Shown: positions 32,118 through 41,571, counted from the first letter of the stretch. The stretch: 51,217 nucleotides of DNA from an uncultured bacterium (GCA_949297775.1 CASFTM010000014.1:1-51217), one strand, 5' to 3'. Made by a program: numbers and translations. The notes: a model not told the origin generated them from the sequence alone.

Positions 32118-34745
32118 ATGCTTAATTTAACCAAAGCCGCCAAAGAAACGGTTTATATGAAAATTTTGCGCGTACTGCTGGCGATGTGTTTTTTGGTGGT
32201 GCCGCTTGTATTTTTTACCGATTTAACCGTCAATCCGTTTTTTATTCAAAACACCTTGCTGTATGTGCTTGTCGCGCTGATTTACGGTACGCTTGCCGTT
32301 AAATTTTTACGCTCGCACGATATTGATTTTACGAAAACATTTTTTGATTTGGCGTTTTTTGTGTACGTCATTGCGTGCGTGATGGGGTGGCTGTCGGCGG
32401 TATCGTCGGCTTCGCAGGTGCTGCGCCAAACGATGTTCTACGGTCTGCTTAATTACGGCACGCTGCTTTTGATTGTATCCTTAGGCGCGTATATTATGAG
32501 CAAGAACGTTGTGTTTTCCGGCACGATTGAAAGCAAAACCAACTATATTTTGTTGTTCTTGGTGTGGGGGGCGTTGTGGTATTTCCTGCCGATGCTGAAG
32601 ACGCATTTGTCGTCGGAAAATGTGTTTGCCCAAATGTTTGACTGGTATGGCCTTTTGTTATGGGGGGGTGGCGTATGGCTGGGCGTGCGGGTGCTTAAAA
32701 AGCTGACGCAGGAAAATATTTTGGTGCTGATGTTTGTGGCGGTGTTTCTGGCGTGCTGTTACGGCGTATTGCAGGCGTTGGGGCTGGAATTTTTATGGCC
32801 GTTTGAAATCAACCAGTTTGCTACGAAAGCGTTTTCCACCTTTGGGAACCCGAACTTTTTATCTTCGGCGGTGGTCATGCTGATGCCGTCTTTGTTGGTC
32901 TACTTTATGCGTACCGACAGCAAAAAAGATTTTGTCGTCTACGGGCTGTTGGTATTGGTATATGTGCTGTTTTTGTCGTTTGGGCTGGCGCGTTCGTGCT
33001 GGCTGGGGGCGGCGTGCGGGTTGGTAATGATGTGGATGTTCGGCACGCTGCGCGCGCTTATTTGGAAGCGCAAAGGCCGGGTGTTTTTGCTTGTGTTGTT
33101 GGCGGTAGGCGTGGGGTGGGGTTCCGTGTATGTGGACGGGACCGACCAGCCCAGCCCGGTGGCGAAACGCGCGGCGGAACTTTCGCAGGTAACGCCTTCC
33201 AACATAACCTTAAAAGTAGACCGGGATAAAATTTTCCAGTCCCTGCACCAGCGGTTGTTTATGTGGGACGTATCTAAAGAGATTTTCCTTTCGCGTCCGG
33301 TGCTGGGCAGCGGATTGGGAAATTTCCAAATGGCGTTTGAGCAAAACCAGCCCAAAACGCTGCTGCGCTACCCTAATTTGCGTGAACTTAAAACCGTTAC
33401 CCACGCTCCGCACAACGAGTTGTTTTTCCAGCTGGCCCAGGGGGGGATTGTCGGGTTAGGCTTATTTGTGTTTATGTTTATGGTGCTGTTTTTGGAAGTG
33501 CGCGATTTCGCCGCCCATAAAAAAGAGGGCGACAAAAAACAGCTTCTGCAGGCGTTGTTCTGCGGCATTTTGGGAATGCTCGTGGACAATATGCTTAACA
33601 TTTCCTTGCACGCCGTGGTGCCGGCGTTTATCTTTTGGTGGCTCGTGGGGGCGGAAGTCAGCGGCGTAGGGAAGGAAGAAGGCCGCATTGCCATTACCGC
33701 CAACCCCGTTACCAAAACGGTGGCGTTGTCGGTGTTGGCGCTTTGCTCGGCTGTTTTGGTGTGGCAGGGATTATGGCTGACCAGCGAATACCGTTCGTTT
33801 TTGGGGCAAAAAGATATTGCCGAAAAACGCTACGATTCCGCCGCGCAAAACTTGTCGGCGGCGCTTTCGCTTTATCCGGCCAATACCGAGGCGGGCTTCC
33901 GCTTGGGCAATGTGCTGTTGGCTCAGGGAAAATATAAAGAGGCTTTGGAAGCGTTTGAGAAAACCATTTCCGCCGCTTCTTATTACGAGGAAGTCTATTT
34001 CCACGCGGCGTTGGCCGCCATCGGTGTGCACGATACCAAAAAGGCAGTACATTATCTGATGGATAACTTGCGCCTGCATCCGTACCACCTGCAAGCGTAC
34101 GAAATGCTTTCCCAGCTATTGTACGAAGACGTTATTTACGCCGATGAATCCGCCCTGGCACTCATGGAACGGGGGCTGACGCTGTTCCCGTACGAAACCA
34201 ATCTGTGGCGTTTGGCGGGGGAGATTTACCAAAAACTCGGCGATATGGAATATGCCAAAAACACCTACAAGCGCGGGCTGACCGTGGATACGCTGGACCA
34301 AGAACTCCTAAAAAGGCTGACGGCGCTGTATCCGGCGGGAACGGCGGACCGGCCGGAAGTCATTGCCCAGGCGCAGCGTTTGCAGCGTTACCAGGACAAA
34401 GCCAATAAATTTAATAAAATGTCGCCTTATTATCAGCACCGCCTGCGGACGGACATAGAAGACTATATTAAAAAATATCCCGATGACACCAACGGACGCA
34501 TTTTGCTGGCGCGGGTGCTTTCGCTGGCGGGCAATGACATCAAGGCCGAAGAAGTGCTGGAGAGCGTGTTGGCGGAATATCCCGACGATCTGTGGGCCAA
34601 TCTGGCGCTTTCTACGCTGTATTATAAAGCGGAGGATATACAAAAAGCCAGACAGTGTTTGGAAAACGCTTTGTTTTATTATCCGCAAAATGCGCTGGCG
34701 ACGGCGCGCTTGGAAGCGTTGGATAAACTTTTAGAGAAAAAATAA
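32118..34745 (+). CDS. O-antigen ligase / O-oligosaccharyltransferase-like protein with TPRs
   Basis: An 875-aa protein. About twelve transmembrane helices (residues 15-560) carry Wzy_C-type features: FGNPNFLSS, a large periplasmic loop with SRPVLGSGLGNFQMAFEQ and THAPHNELFFQLAQGG, where the His is the usual essential residue. Residues about 575-875 are TPRs (NTEAGFRLGNVLLAQGKYKEALEAF and others). The family transfers lipid-linked glycans to lipid A (WaaL) or to proteins such as pilins (PglL, PilO of Pseudomonas). Position directly before the pilus operon makes pilin glycosylation attractive, but the neighbouring Kdo operon also fits O-antigen ligation. AGGA precedes the ATG. Confidence 0.85.
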   Translation: MLNLTKAAKETVYMKILRVLLAMCFLVVPLVFFTDLTVNPFFIQNTLLYVLVALIYGTLAVKFLRSHDIDFTKTFFDLAFFVYVIACVMGWLSAVSSASQVLRQTMFYGLLNYGTLLLIVSLGAYIMSKNVVFSGTIESKTNYILLFLVWGALWYFLPMLKTHLSSENVFAQMFDWYGLLLWGGGVWLGVRVLKKLTQENILVLMFVAVFLACCYGVLQALGLEFLWPFEINQFATKAFSTFGNPNFLSSAVVMLMPSLLVYFMRTDSKKDFVVYGLLVLVYVLFLSFGLARSCWLGAACGLVMMWMFGTLRALIWKRKGRVFLLVLLAVGVGWGSVYVDGTDQPSPVAKRAAELSQVTPSNITLKVDRDKIFQSLHQRLFMWDVSKEIFLSRPVLGSGLGNFQMAFEQNQPKTLLRYPNLRELKTVTHAPHNELFFQLAQGGIVGLGLFVFMFMVLFLEVRDFAAHKKEGDKKQLLQALFCGILGMLVDNMLNISLHAVVPAFIFWWLVGAEVSGVGKEEGRIAITANPVTKTVALSVLALCSAVLVWQGLWLTSEYRSFLGQKDIAEKRYDSAAQNLSAALSLYPANTEAGFRLGNVLLAQGKYKEALEAFEKTISAASYYEEVYFHAALAAIGVHDTKKAVHYLMDNLRLHPYHLQAYEMLSQLLYEDVIYADESALALMERGLTLFPYETNLWRLAGEIYQKLGDMEYAKNTYKRGLTVDTLDQELLKRLTALYPAGTADRPEVIAQAQRLQRYQDKANKFNKMSPYYQHRLRTDIEDYIKKYPDDTNGRILLARVLSLAGNDIKAEEVLESVLAEYPDDLWANLALSTLYYKAEDIQKARQCLENALFYYPQNALATARLEALDKLLEKK

Positions 34746-34809
34746 TTATTTTTAGGCGATTTTTAGAATAGATGTTTTAGCAAGCATATGAAAATTGTAA
34801 AAAAGTACC

Positions 34810-34837
34810 TTTACAAACCGCGTTAAATTGCTATAAT
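34810..34837 (+). promoter_or_regulatory. Promoter of the pilus operon
   Basis: TTTACA at 34810-34815, 16-bp spacer, TATAAT at 34832-34837. Predicted start near 34844, leader about 54 bases, AGGAA seven bases before ATG 34898. Confidence 0.75.
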
Positions 34838-34897
34838 TCTAATATCTGTGTGTTGCAGGGTATAGACGGATAGATCGCAAGGGACAGGAATATTGTA

Positions 34898-36904
34898 ATG
34901 ATAAATATGAATAAATGCTGGAGATATTTGTTAGTTTCTCTTTTCTGCTTGTCGCTGACGGGCGGAAGTTTTGTTTTTGCCGCCTCTGCGGCCAAACAGC
35001 TGGCCAGAGGTATTTCGTTCTACGAAGAAAACCAAAATGAAGAAGCGTTGGATTGCTTTGTAGACGTTATGCTCTCAGGCAATAAAGAACAAATAGCTGA
35101 AGCAAATAAATATGTGGAACTTATCCATAACCGCATTGGCGGTATTCAAACGCCGGTGGAGGTGGATATTAATTTTAAAGAGGGTGAAGTTAAAAGTTTG
35201 GAAGACGTAACGGACGCGTCCGTGCGTGCCGCCCAAGCCCAAGCAGAGGCCGAAGCCGCCGAGCTGGCTGCCCAGGCGCAAGCCGCCCGGGATGAGGCCG
35301 CCGCCCAAGCGGCTGCTGCCAAAGACGAGGCGTTAGCCGAAGTGCAGGCCCAGCAGCAAGCGTTGACGGAACGTATTGAAGCTAATCGGCTTGCCGCCCA
35401 GGAAAATATGGAACAACTGCGTCAAGACGCGGTCCAGCGCGCGGCTGACGTAAACGAAGCGGCTTTGGAAGCGGTAACGGTTACGCAAGGTGTTGGCGAT
35501 GTGGCCGGTCAGTCTGCCACGGAACAGGCGGATTTGCAAGCCATAGAAAACCAGGAGGCGGCGGTGGTGGTATCTTCTGAAGGAGACAGTTCCCGCCCGG
35601 AAGGAATGCTTACCACAACCAATGAACCGGCTTCTTCTACATTTACCGATTTAACCTCCCCCGAAGCAATTGAAGCCCGCAACATCTATACCAGCCAAAA
35701 GCTAACCAGCATGAAAGCCGCGGCAATGGATAAAATTGCTGCCGCCAAAGGGATTCACCTGTATTTCCGCGACGGCTTGCCCGATGCCCTGGATATGGAT
35801 GCAGATGTAATTTTCCAGGGAAATAAATTCCGCCCGGAAGGGTTGGCCTTGTTGGATGATATTTATGATTTGCTGGCTCTTACGCAAAATGCCGCTTATA
35901 TTATTCTGCCGCCCGGATCGTATACTGACGATGTAACCCTGTCCGGCATTCGCCAGGCTATGGCGCTTAATTCTTATTTTGTCAACCGCGGTATTTCGCA
36001 GGGTAAATTGCACTATAATATGGGCTTGGTGGACCAAGAGCCGCCGGCCCGCTTTGCCAATTTAAACGGGCTTTCTATCGTGTTTGATTACACCGCCCAA
36101 TTGCCGACCCAAATGGAAAAAAACGAAAATAACGAAAAAGCTCCGCTTTTGAGTATGGCTATCGTGCCGCAATGCCACGCGATTGACCGCTCCTTAGGCG
36201 AAGCTTATGCTATTGATTTTTCTGTGTTGGAGACGGTAAACCCTGTGGATAACTGGGTGCTGCAAGTTGTACAGCATGGACGCGACGGGAAGTATTATGT
36301 TGTACGCCAGCTGGAAGGCTTTACCCCCGTATATCACCAAATTTTATGGAATGGGCGCAAAGGCATCATTGGGCCGGAACTCCCTTGTGGCAAATATACC
36401 GTAGTGTTGACGGCCACTGACTTGAAAGGCCAAAAACAAACCCTGCGCCGCCGCATTATTGTAAAATGCACTAAGCAGAAGGTTTCTTCGTCGTCTGCTT
36501 CTTCTGCCTGCAATACAAGCTCCTGCCAGCAGGCTGCGGCGGATGAATTGTGCCCTAAATGTAATTATAAAGCGTCCCGCTTATGGGTAAAACCAGGCCG
36601 CACGATGAAAGCTGTTGCCGAAGAGGAGTCCGCTCCGGTAAATGCGTCGGCGGATCCGTATGCCATGCCGGCTGGTACTGATCCCTATGCTATGCCCAAT
36701 TCAGCGGATCCTTATGCCATGCCGGATACCGTAAATGGTTCTTATACCGGAACCCCTTCTGATCCAATGGCGGCTTCCGCTGCAGGCCAAAACTATGCGC
36801 CCGCCGCGCAGCAGGGAACCATGGGGCAAAATTCTGCCGCACCGGCAGAAATGCCTGTGAATAATCCCTATGATATGCCGTACGAACAATACGGCAATAA
36901 TTAA
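34898..36904 (+). CDS. OmpA-like secreted protein heading the pilus operon
   Basis: A 668-aa exported protein (signal peptide to FVFAAS). Order: one TPR-like pair (30-75), a long Ala/Gln/Glu-rich coiled coil (about 105-200), an OmpA/MotB-like domain (about 300-370: IFQGNKFRPEGLALLDDIYDL and GIRQAMALNSYFVNRGIS), a FlgD-like Ig strand domain (ILWNGRKG...CGKYTVVLTATD), a Cys cluster, and a disordered tail with DPYAMP three times plus NPYDMP. The OmpA-like part suggests peptidoglycan contact, so it may anchor the secretin or pilus machine in the cell wall. I know no exact homolog. Twelve bases separate it from pilM-pilN. Confidence 0.7.
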   Translation: MINMNKCWRYLLVSLFCLSLTGGSFVFAASAAKQLARGISFYEENQNEEALDCFVDVMLSGNKEQIAEANKYVELIHNRIGGIQTPVEVDINFKEGEVKSLEDVTDASVRAAQAQAEAEAAELAAQAQAARDEAAAQAAAAKDEALAEVQAQQQALTERIEANRLAAQENMEQLRQDAVQRAADVNEAALEAVTVTQGVGDVAGQSATEQADLQAIENQEAAVVVSSEGDSSRPEGMLTTTNEPASSTFTDLTSPEAIEARNIYTSQKLTSMKAAAMDKIAAAKGIHLYFRDGLPDALDMDADVIFQGNKFRPEGLALLDDIYDLLALTQNAAYIILPPGSYTDDVTLSGIRQAMALNSYFVNRGISQGKLHYNMGLVDQEPPARFANLNGLSIVFDYTAQLPTQMEKNENNEKAPLLSMAIVPQCHAIDRSLGEAYAIDFSVLETVNPVDNWVLQVVQHGRDGKYYVVRQLEGFTPVYHQILWNGRKGIIGPELPCGKYTVVLTATDLKGQKQTLRRRIIVKCTKQKVSSSSASSACNTSSCQQAAADELCPKCNYKASRLWVKPGRTMKAVAEEESAPVNASADPYAMPAGTDPYAMPNSADPYAMPDTVNGSYTGTPSDPMAASAAGQNYAPAAQQGTMGQNSAAPAEMPVNNPYDMPYEQYGNN

Positions 36905-36916
36905 GCCGAGGTGTTT

Positions 36917-38542
36917 ATGAGCAGCAAGAGCAGCTTTACAGAATCGTTGTCTACGGCTTTAATAGGCCAAAATATGAATGCTCATCCGGATTGTTTGGGC
37001 ATTTATATCGGCATTGATGAAATTTATGTGGCGCAAAGTTCTAAAAAAGATAGCGGAACAGTATTAGAGTCTTTGGTGCGTGTACCGATTAATTCTGTAG
37101 ACAAGACACTTTTGAAGCCTTTGGATTTAAACGAAACTTTTTTTTCTATGGATAATTGGCTGGAGGCTTTGGGAAAAGTCACGTCCAAAAAGAAGTGGAA
37201 AACCAATAAAGTGGTGGTCAGCCTGGCACCCGCTTTTTGTTTGTTGCGCCATTTTGTCATTCCAACGGTGATTGACCGTAAAATGTGGAAGAGTTCTATC
37301 CCGCTCCAGGCGCGCAAGTATATTCACTTTCCGTTTGAAAAAGCGGAATATGCCTATCACGTGTATGAATTTGAAACGGCTGCCACTAAGCAAAAGCGGT
37401 TGGGTGTTGTTTTTGCAATGACGACCAAATTAATTATTGAGCGCTTGCAAAAAGGCCTTAAATCTGTCGGGTTGGATTTGGTGTCTGTGGAACCGTCCAG
37501 CCTGTCTTTGGGCCGCGCGTTTGGCGACAGCGACAAAGAAGCCGTCGGAAACGGCGGGAGAATTTATTCTTTCTTTGGAAAGGATTTGGCGAGTTTTGTG
37601 TTTGTAAACGAAAACGCTCCCGTCTTGCTGCGCGAAGTGGAAATTTCCGGTTCCCTGCCTGCGGAACGCCGTCGTTTTGAAATTACCAACTGCACGGAAT
37701 TTATTGCCAAGCAGTTAGAAAAAGATCCGTTTGAAGAAGCTGTGATTGTCGGCCACGAGACGGAACAGTGGGTACCGGCGTTAGAGGCGGATTCCAAAAA
37801 GCCGGTGCGCAAGTGGGATTTGCGCGAAGTATATGGTGTAGAAACCAAATCGGTGGGAGAGATTGCTTCCATAGGGGCCAGCATTAAGTTTTATGACCAC
37901 AAAACCCCGGATTTGGATTTTACCAAAGGGAACCGCTTAAGCGATTATGAATTTAACGCCAGTTTTACAGCGTGGAAAGTGGCGGCGGTTTTAATCGTGC
38001 TGATTCTGTTGCTGATTTTGAAAGGCTGGCTGGGAGTGCAAAGCAAGGCTGGTGAGCTTGCGAAGACGAAAGCCTCCAATAAGCAGACCATCGCCGATTT
38101 TGAAGGATTAACTGCAAACCAAATACAGAGTAATTTGAGCAAAATGAAGGGCCAAAATTCCAACTTGGAAACTGCGCTTAACAGCGGCAATTTAATTACT
38201 CCGTTGTTAGTGGAAATTGTGGATACGATTCCGCGGGAAATGTGGATTTCTAAAATAAATTATACGGACACTTTCCCAACCAGTTCCAACAATTCGCGCA
38301 GTATTACGATGGAAGGTTCTATTAAAACGGGCAAAGATGGCCGGGCGGATTTAGCTTTGGGTAACAAATTTAAAGATGCCTTGGTGAAACTTCCGACTTT
38401 CCAAAAAATCTGTGGAGATTCGGCCGTGATCCGCTATGTAAATGTGGCCGGAACGGGGAACGCCTCTTCTTCCGACAAAAAGCCTTCAGCCGGGCAGGAA
38501 ACAAGCTTTGTGTTTACTTGCGGCAAGCAAGGAGGTCGCTAA
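36917..38542 (+). CDS. PilM-PilN fusion protein
   Basis: A 541-aa inner-membrane platform protein. Residues 1-345 resemble PilM, an actin-like ATPase (GIYIGIDEIYVAQ, KVVVSLAPAFCLLRHF, IPLQARKYIHFPFE, LDLVSVEPSSLSLGRAF, AVIVGHE). A single transmembrane helix at about 353-375 (WKVAAVLIVLILLLILKG) is followed by a PilN-type coiled coil and periplasmic domain (LVEIVDTIPREMWISKINY). In most type IV pilus systems these are two genes; the type II secretion protein GspL has the fused layout. ATG 36917 is five bases after GAGG; GTG 36911 is less likely. Confidence 0.85.
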   Translation: MSSKSSFTESLSTALIGQNMNAHPDCLGIYIGIDEIYVAQSSKKDSGTVLESLVRVPINSVDKTLLKPLDLNETFFSMDNWLEALGKVTSKKKWKTNKVVVSLAPAFCLLRHFVIPTVIDRKMWKSSIPLQARKYIHFPFEKAEYAYHVYEFETAATKQKRLGVVFAMTTKLIIERLQKGLKSVGLDLVSVEPSSLSLGRAFGDSDKEAVGNGGRIYSFFGKDLASFVFVNENAPVLLREVEISGSLPAERRRFEITNCTEFIAKQLEKDPFEEAVIVGHETEQWVPALEADSKKPVRKWDLREVYGVETKSVGEIASIGASIKFYDHKTPDLDFTKGNRLSDYEFNASFTAWKVAAVLIVLILLLILKGWLGVQSKAGELAKTKASNKQTIADFEGLTANQIQSNLSKMKGQNSNLETALNSGNLITPLLVEIVDTIPREMWISKINYTDTFPTSSNNSRSITMEGSIKTGKDGRADLALGNKFKDALVKLPTFQKICGDSAVIRYVNVAGTGNASSSDKKPSAGQETSFVFTCGKQGGR

Positions 38543-38543
38543 T

Positions 38544-39275
38544 ATGCCTGTCAAATTTGACAAAAATAAAATAGTGGAAGATTTAAAAAAGGGCTTCCAA
38601 GACATTCAGACGGTTGCCCAAGAAGGCAATTTTAAATTGTTTTTAAAACAATTTATTGCTGTTTTGGTGGTATTTTTGCTGTTCAAATATTGCAACGGAA
38701 AATTCGCGGCTGCTGTTTCCAACTACAACGGGCAGATGGAAGCGATTCGGATGCAGCAAACCAGTGAGCAAGAATATCAGGCGAACAAAATGAAATTAAT
38801 CTCGCTGGAACCTCGTTTTCCGGATGTATCTGCTAAGAACGAATGGCTGTTGAGCCAAATCTTGGGCATTTTTAAAGCTGCCAAAGTAACTCCGCAGATA
38901 GAAGGTTCCCAAACAGAAGATACCTCTAATTCTTCTTATTTGGTTGCTTCGCTGCGGGTAAATTCGGAAATGGGTTTTGACCAATTTGCCCAATTTTTAG
39001 CCGGGGTGGAAAACAGAGAAGATTTTGTGAAAGTGTCGGAATTTTCGTTATCCAAATCGACGGAATCCGACAAACTGGGCTCCAACAAGATTACCTTGCG
39101 TTTTAACACCATTTTCCCTAAAGAAAAGATTGCTAAATCTCTATTTAAGGATTATGATAAAATTATAAAACAGCAGGCCGAGCAAAAAGCACAACAGGCC
39201 CAGCAGGCACAACAGGCGAACCAATCTAAAGCGCCTGCCAATAACGAGGGGGTAAATAATGATCAAGAAATTTAG
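38544..39275 (+). CDS. pilO: PilO-like alignment-complex protein
   Basis: A 243-aa bitopic protein. A cytoplasmic N-terminus, one transmembrane helix (QFIAVLVVFLLFKYC, about 36-50), a coiled coil (MEAIRMQQTSEQEYQANKMKLISLEPRFP) and a ferredoxin-like periplasmic domain, as in PilO/GspM. A Gln/Ala-rich tail (AEQKAQQAQQAQQANQ) ends it. AAGGAGG lies within the end of pilM-pilN. Its last 17 bases overlap the next gene. Confidence 0.8.
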   Translation: MPVKFDKNKIVEDLKKGFQDIQTVAQEGNFKLFLKQFIAVLVVFLLFKYCNGKFAAAVSNYNGQMEAIRMQQTSEQEYQANKMKLISLEPRFPDVSAKNEWLLSQILGIFKAAKVTPQIEGSQTEDTSNSSYLVASLRVNSEMGFDQFAQFLAGVENREDFVKVSEFSLSKSTESDKLGSNKITLRFNTIFPKEKIAKSLFKDYDKIIKQQAEQKAQQAQQAQQANQSKAPANNEGVNNDQEI

Positions 39276-39936
39276 CTGTGTGTTTACCCTGGTTTGTTTT
39301 GCAGCGCTTCCGGCGGTGCAGGCCCAGCAGCCTGTTGCTGCCCCGGCGCAGGCAAATACTCCATTGGTGGGGAATACCGCTCCTGGAGTAAAAGAAACAT
39401 TGGCTGCGCAGGCCGATGTGTCGGTAGAAGCAGCGGAAGCACCCGCTGCCCAGCCGGCCCCTGTATCTGCCGCTCAGCCGGCTGAAGCCGCCGCCAACGA
39501 AGAGTTTGTTATGCCGCGCGAAGAAGTACCCGAAAAGGCGGAAACGACAGCCGCGCCGCGGGTGGTGTACAATCCGAAGAATCAGCGCGATCCTACTTTG
39601 TCGCCGGATGATTTCTTGTTGCTGCAATATCGGGAACAGCAGCGTTTGGCTGCTTTGGAAGCGGAACGCCAGCGCAAATTGGCGGAAGAACGCCGCCGCC
39701 GGGAAGAAGCGGAACGGCTCCGCCAGCTGGAATTGGCCCGCATCAAAGACCCTACCCGTGAAGTACGCAACAAAATTCGGGTAACGGGTATCATAGGCGA
39801 AGAAGTGTTCATTGGAAATAAAATTTACACAATCGGCAAAAGCATTTACGGCGCCCGCATTGTGGAAGTACGCCCGGAAGAAGTAGTATTCTCTTATAAA
39901 GGACATAAATTTGTACGGAAAGTTCAGTTAAAATAA
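39259..39936 (+). CDS. pilP: PilP-like secretin-linking protein
   Basis: A 225-aa exported protein: signal peptide to AVQA, Ala/Pro-rich linker, a charged helix (QRLAALEAERQRKLAEERRR), and a C-terminal beta domain (VTGIIGEEVFIGNKIYTIG, VEVRPEEVVFSYKGHKFVRK) like the PilP/GspC homology region that contacts the secretin N0 domain. Unlike classical PilP it shows no lipobox. The long charged helix is not usual in PilP. Identification rests mainly on position between pilO and the secretin and on the C-terminal domain. Confidence 0.65.
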   Translation: MIKKFSCVFTLVCFAALPAVQAQQPVAAPAQANTPLVGNTAPGVKETLAAQADVSVEAAEAPAAQPAPVSAAQPAEAAANEEFVMPREEVPEKAETTAAPRVVYNPKNQRDPTLSPDDFLLLQYREQQRLAALEAERQRKLAEERRRREEAERLRQLELARIKDPTREVRNKIRVTGIIGEEVFIGNKIYTIGKSIYGARIVEVRPEEVVFSYKGHKFVRKVQLK

Positions 39937-39970
39937 AACTCTCATTTAGGAATAAATTACAGGAGGACAG

Positions 39971-41530
39971 ATGACAAATCGTTTAGCAGTTGTGCTGGCG
40001 TGTGTTGCTTCCTTGGGATTGGGGGGAACGGCTGCTGCCCAGCAGGCGCGTCAGACCCTTCCCAGCGACAATACCATCGCCTTGACGGAGGACACAACGG
40101 TAAAGCTGACGGGCGAGACCGAATTGTATAAGGAAACGGAGCAGTTTTCTCCGCTGGACCGCAAAGTGTCCATTCGTGTTTCCAATGTACCGATATCGGC
40201 GTTTTTAAACAGCATTACCACCCAGGCGAAGATTAACTTTATTATGAGCGAAGAATTCGCGAATAAGAAAGTGACGGCTTCGCTTACCCGTGTGACGGTA
40301 AGGGAGGCTTTGGATACGTTGCTTCGCGTGCATGGCTTGGCTTACCAGCGCATCGGCAAGAGCGACAGCTACGTCGTAACCAAACGCTCCAATGACGCTC
40401 CGGATACCATTACCAAGATCTATACGTTAAGCTATATTTCTTTGCAAGGTATTGGCTCCGCCCAGAGCGAGCTTAACAGCATTATGCCGCAGGATGTTTC
40501 TTCCGGCGGGTCTTCCAGCTCCAGCTCGGATACAGGGGCAGGCGTACCCGGCGGCGGAACCGATTCGTACAGCGGCGGTGCGGAAATTACTGCTATTGTG
40601 CAAAGTATGCTTTCCCCGGTAGGTAAAATTGCCGTGGATCCGCGGACGAACAAATTAATCATTACCGACGTGGCCGAAGTATTTCCGCAAGTGGAAAATA
40701 TTTTGGCTGAATTGGATATCAAACCTCCGCAGATTTTAATTGAGGCCCAGATCGTAGAAGTAAGCAAAACCAGCGGTTTAAGCTTGGGCTTTGAATACGG
40801 CGGAGATGGCGGAACCCTGGTTACTATGACGGGCCCCAGCCGCGTGGTTGATTTGGACTATATTAAGGGTAATGGCGTAAAAGGATGGAACTTCATCTTC
40901 CCGACCCAGGACCAAATGAACAGCGATTCCAGCGATTCGGGCTCTTCTTCCTCCAGCTCTTCCGATTCGGAACAGAGTGATGAAGGCGGGTTGTTGGATT
41001 TCTCCGCATTCAACATCGTACTCAAAAGCTTGCTTACCCGCGGGGAAGCCAAATACTTAGGTAAACCGAAAGTGGTTACGCTCAACAACAAAACGGCTAC
41101 CATTACGACTTCTACGGACGCTACCGTAGGTCAGACGATGAGCCAGTCCGGCAGCGGATCGGGCGAAGGGATGACCACCACTTCGGCTGAAAGAAAAAGA
41201 GTTGGTTTGACGCTGCAGGTTACTCCTCAGGTAAACCGTGAAGGTTATGTAACGCTGTATGTGCAGCCTTCTTATTCGGACGTTGTCAGCTCCGGGTTTG
41301 ACTTTTCCAAAGATACTACAACCCGTGCCGCTTCTACTTTGGTTCGCGTGAAAAACGGGCAAACGGTGGTTATCGGCGGGTTGTTAACTTCCCGCGAAAC
41401 GGACCAAACCCGCAAAGTGCCCCTTTTGGGCGACATTCCGATATTGGGCTGGCTGTTTACCAGCAAGACCAAATCCAAAAACACTACCGACTTGGTCATC
41501 TTTATTACCCCGACCATTTTGGCAGAATAA
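39971..41530 (+). CDS. pilQ: Secretin (PilQ/GspD family)
   Basis: A 519-aa outer-membrane channel subunit. Signal peptide to AAAQ, an STN/N0-like domain (KVSIRVSNVPISAFLNSITTQ), an N1-type domain (TITKIYTLSYISLQ ... RTNKLIITDVAEVFPQVENIL), then the secretin core with ILIEAQIVEVSKTSGLSLG, a Ser-rich gate region, and the conserved end VPLLGDIPILGWLF and TTDLVIFITPTI. Two low-complexity Ser-rich loops, one between the N-domains and one inside the core, are unusual. It is shorter than PilQ with AMIN domains and closer in size to a minimal secretin. AGGAGG precedes the ATG. Confidence 0.93.
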   Translation: MTNRLAVVLACVASLGLGGTAAAQQARQTLPSDNTIALTEDTTVKLTGETELYKETEQFSPLDRKVSIRVSNVPISAFLNSITTQAKINFIMSEEFANKKVTASLTRVTVREALDTLLRVHGLAYQRIGKSDSYVVTKRSNDAPDTITKIYTLSYISLQGIGSAQSELNSIMPQDVSSGGSSSSSSDTGAGVPGGGTDSYSGGAEITAIVQSMLSPVGKIAVDPRTNKLIITDVAEVFPQVENILAELDIKPPQILIEAQIVEVSKTSGLSLGFEYGGDGGTLVTMTGPSRVVDLDYIKGNGVKGWNFIFPTQDQMNSDSSDSGSSSSSSSDSEQSDEGGLLDFSAFNIVLKSLLTRGEAKYLGKPKVVTLNNKTATITTSTDATVGQTMSQSGSGSGEGMTTTSAERKRVGLTLQVTPQVNREGYVTLYVQPSYSDVVSSGFDFSKDTTTRAASTLVRVKNGQTVVIGGLLTSRETDQTRKVPLLGDIPILGWLFTSKTKSKNTTDLVIFITPTILAE

Positions 41531-41545
41531 ACAGTTCCCACCAAT

Positions 41546-41571
41546 ACCTGCCCCCGGAAACGGGGGCAGGT
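41546..41571 (+). promoter_or_regulatory. GAAA-tetraloop stem-loop in the pilus operon
   Basis: An 11-bp perfect stem ACCTGCCCCCG/CGGGGGCAGGT closed by a GAAA (GNRA) tetraloop, 15 bases after the secretin stop. It is followed by GTAATACAG and not by a T-run. It could stabilise or process the mRNA, or attenuate weakly, between the secretin and pilB. Confidence 0.7.

Noticed and set aside
36917-38542. PilM-PilN fusion as a sequencing frameshift artefact
   Set aside because: The frame is continuous through a well-formed membrane helix and the linker shows no stop-codon remnants.
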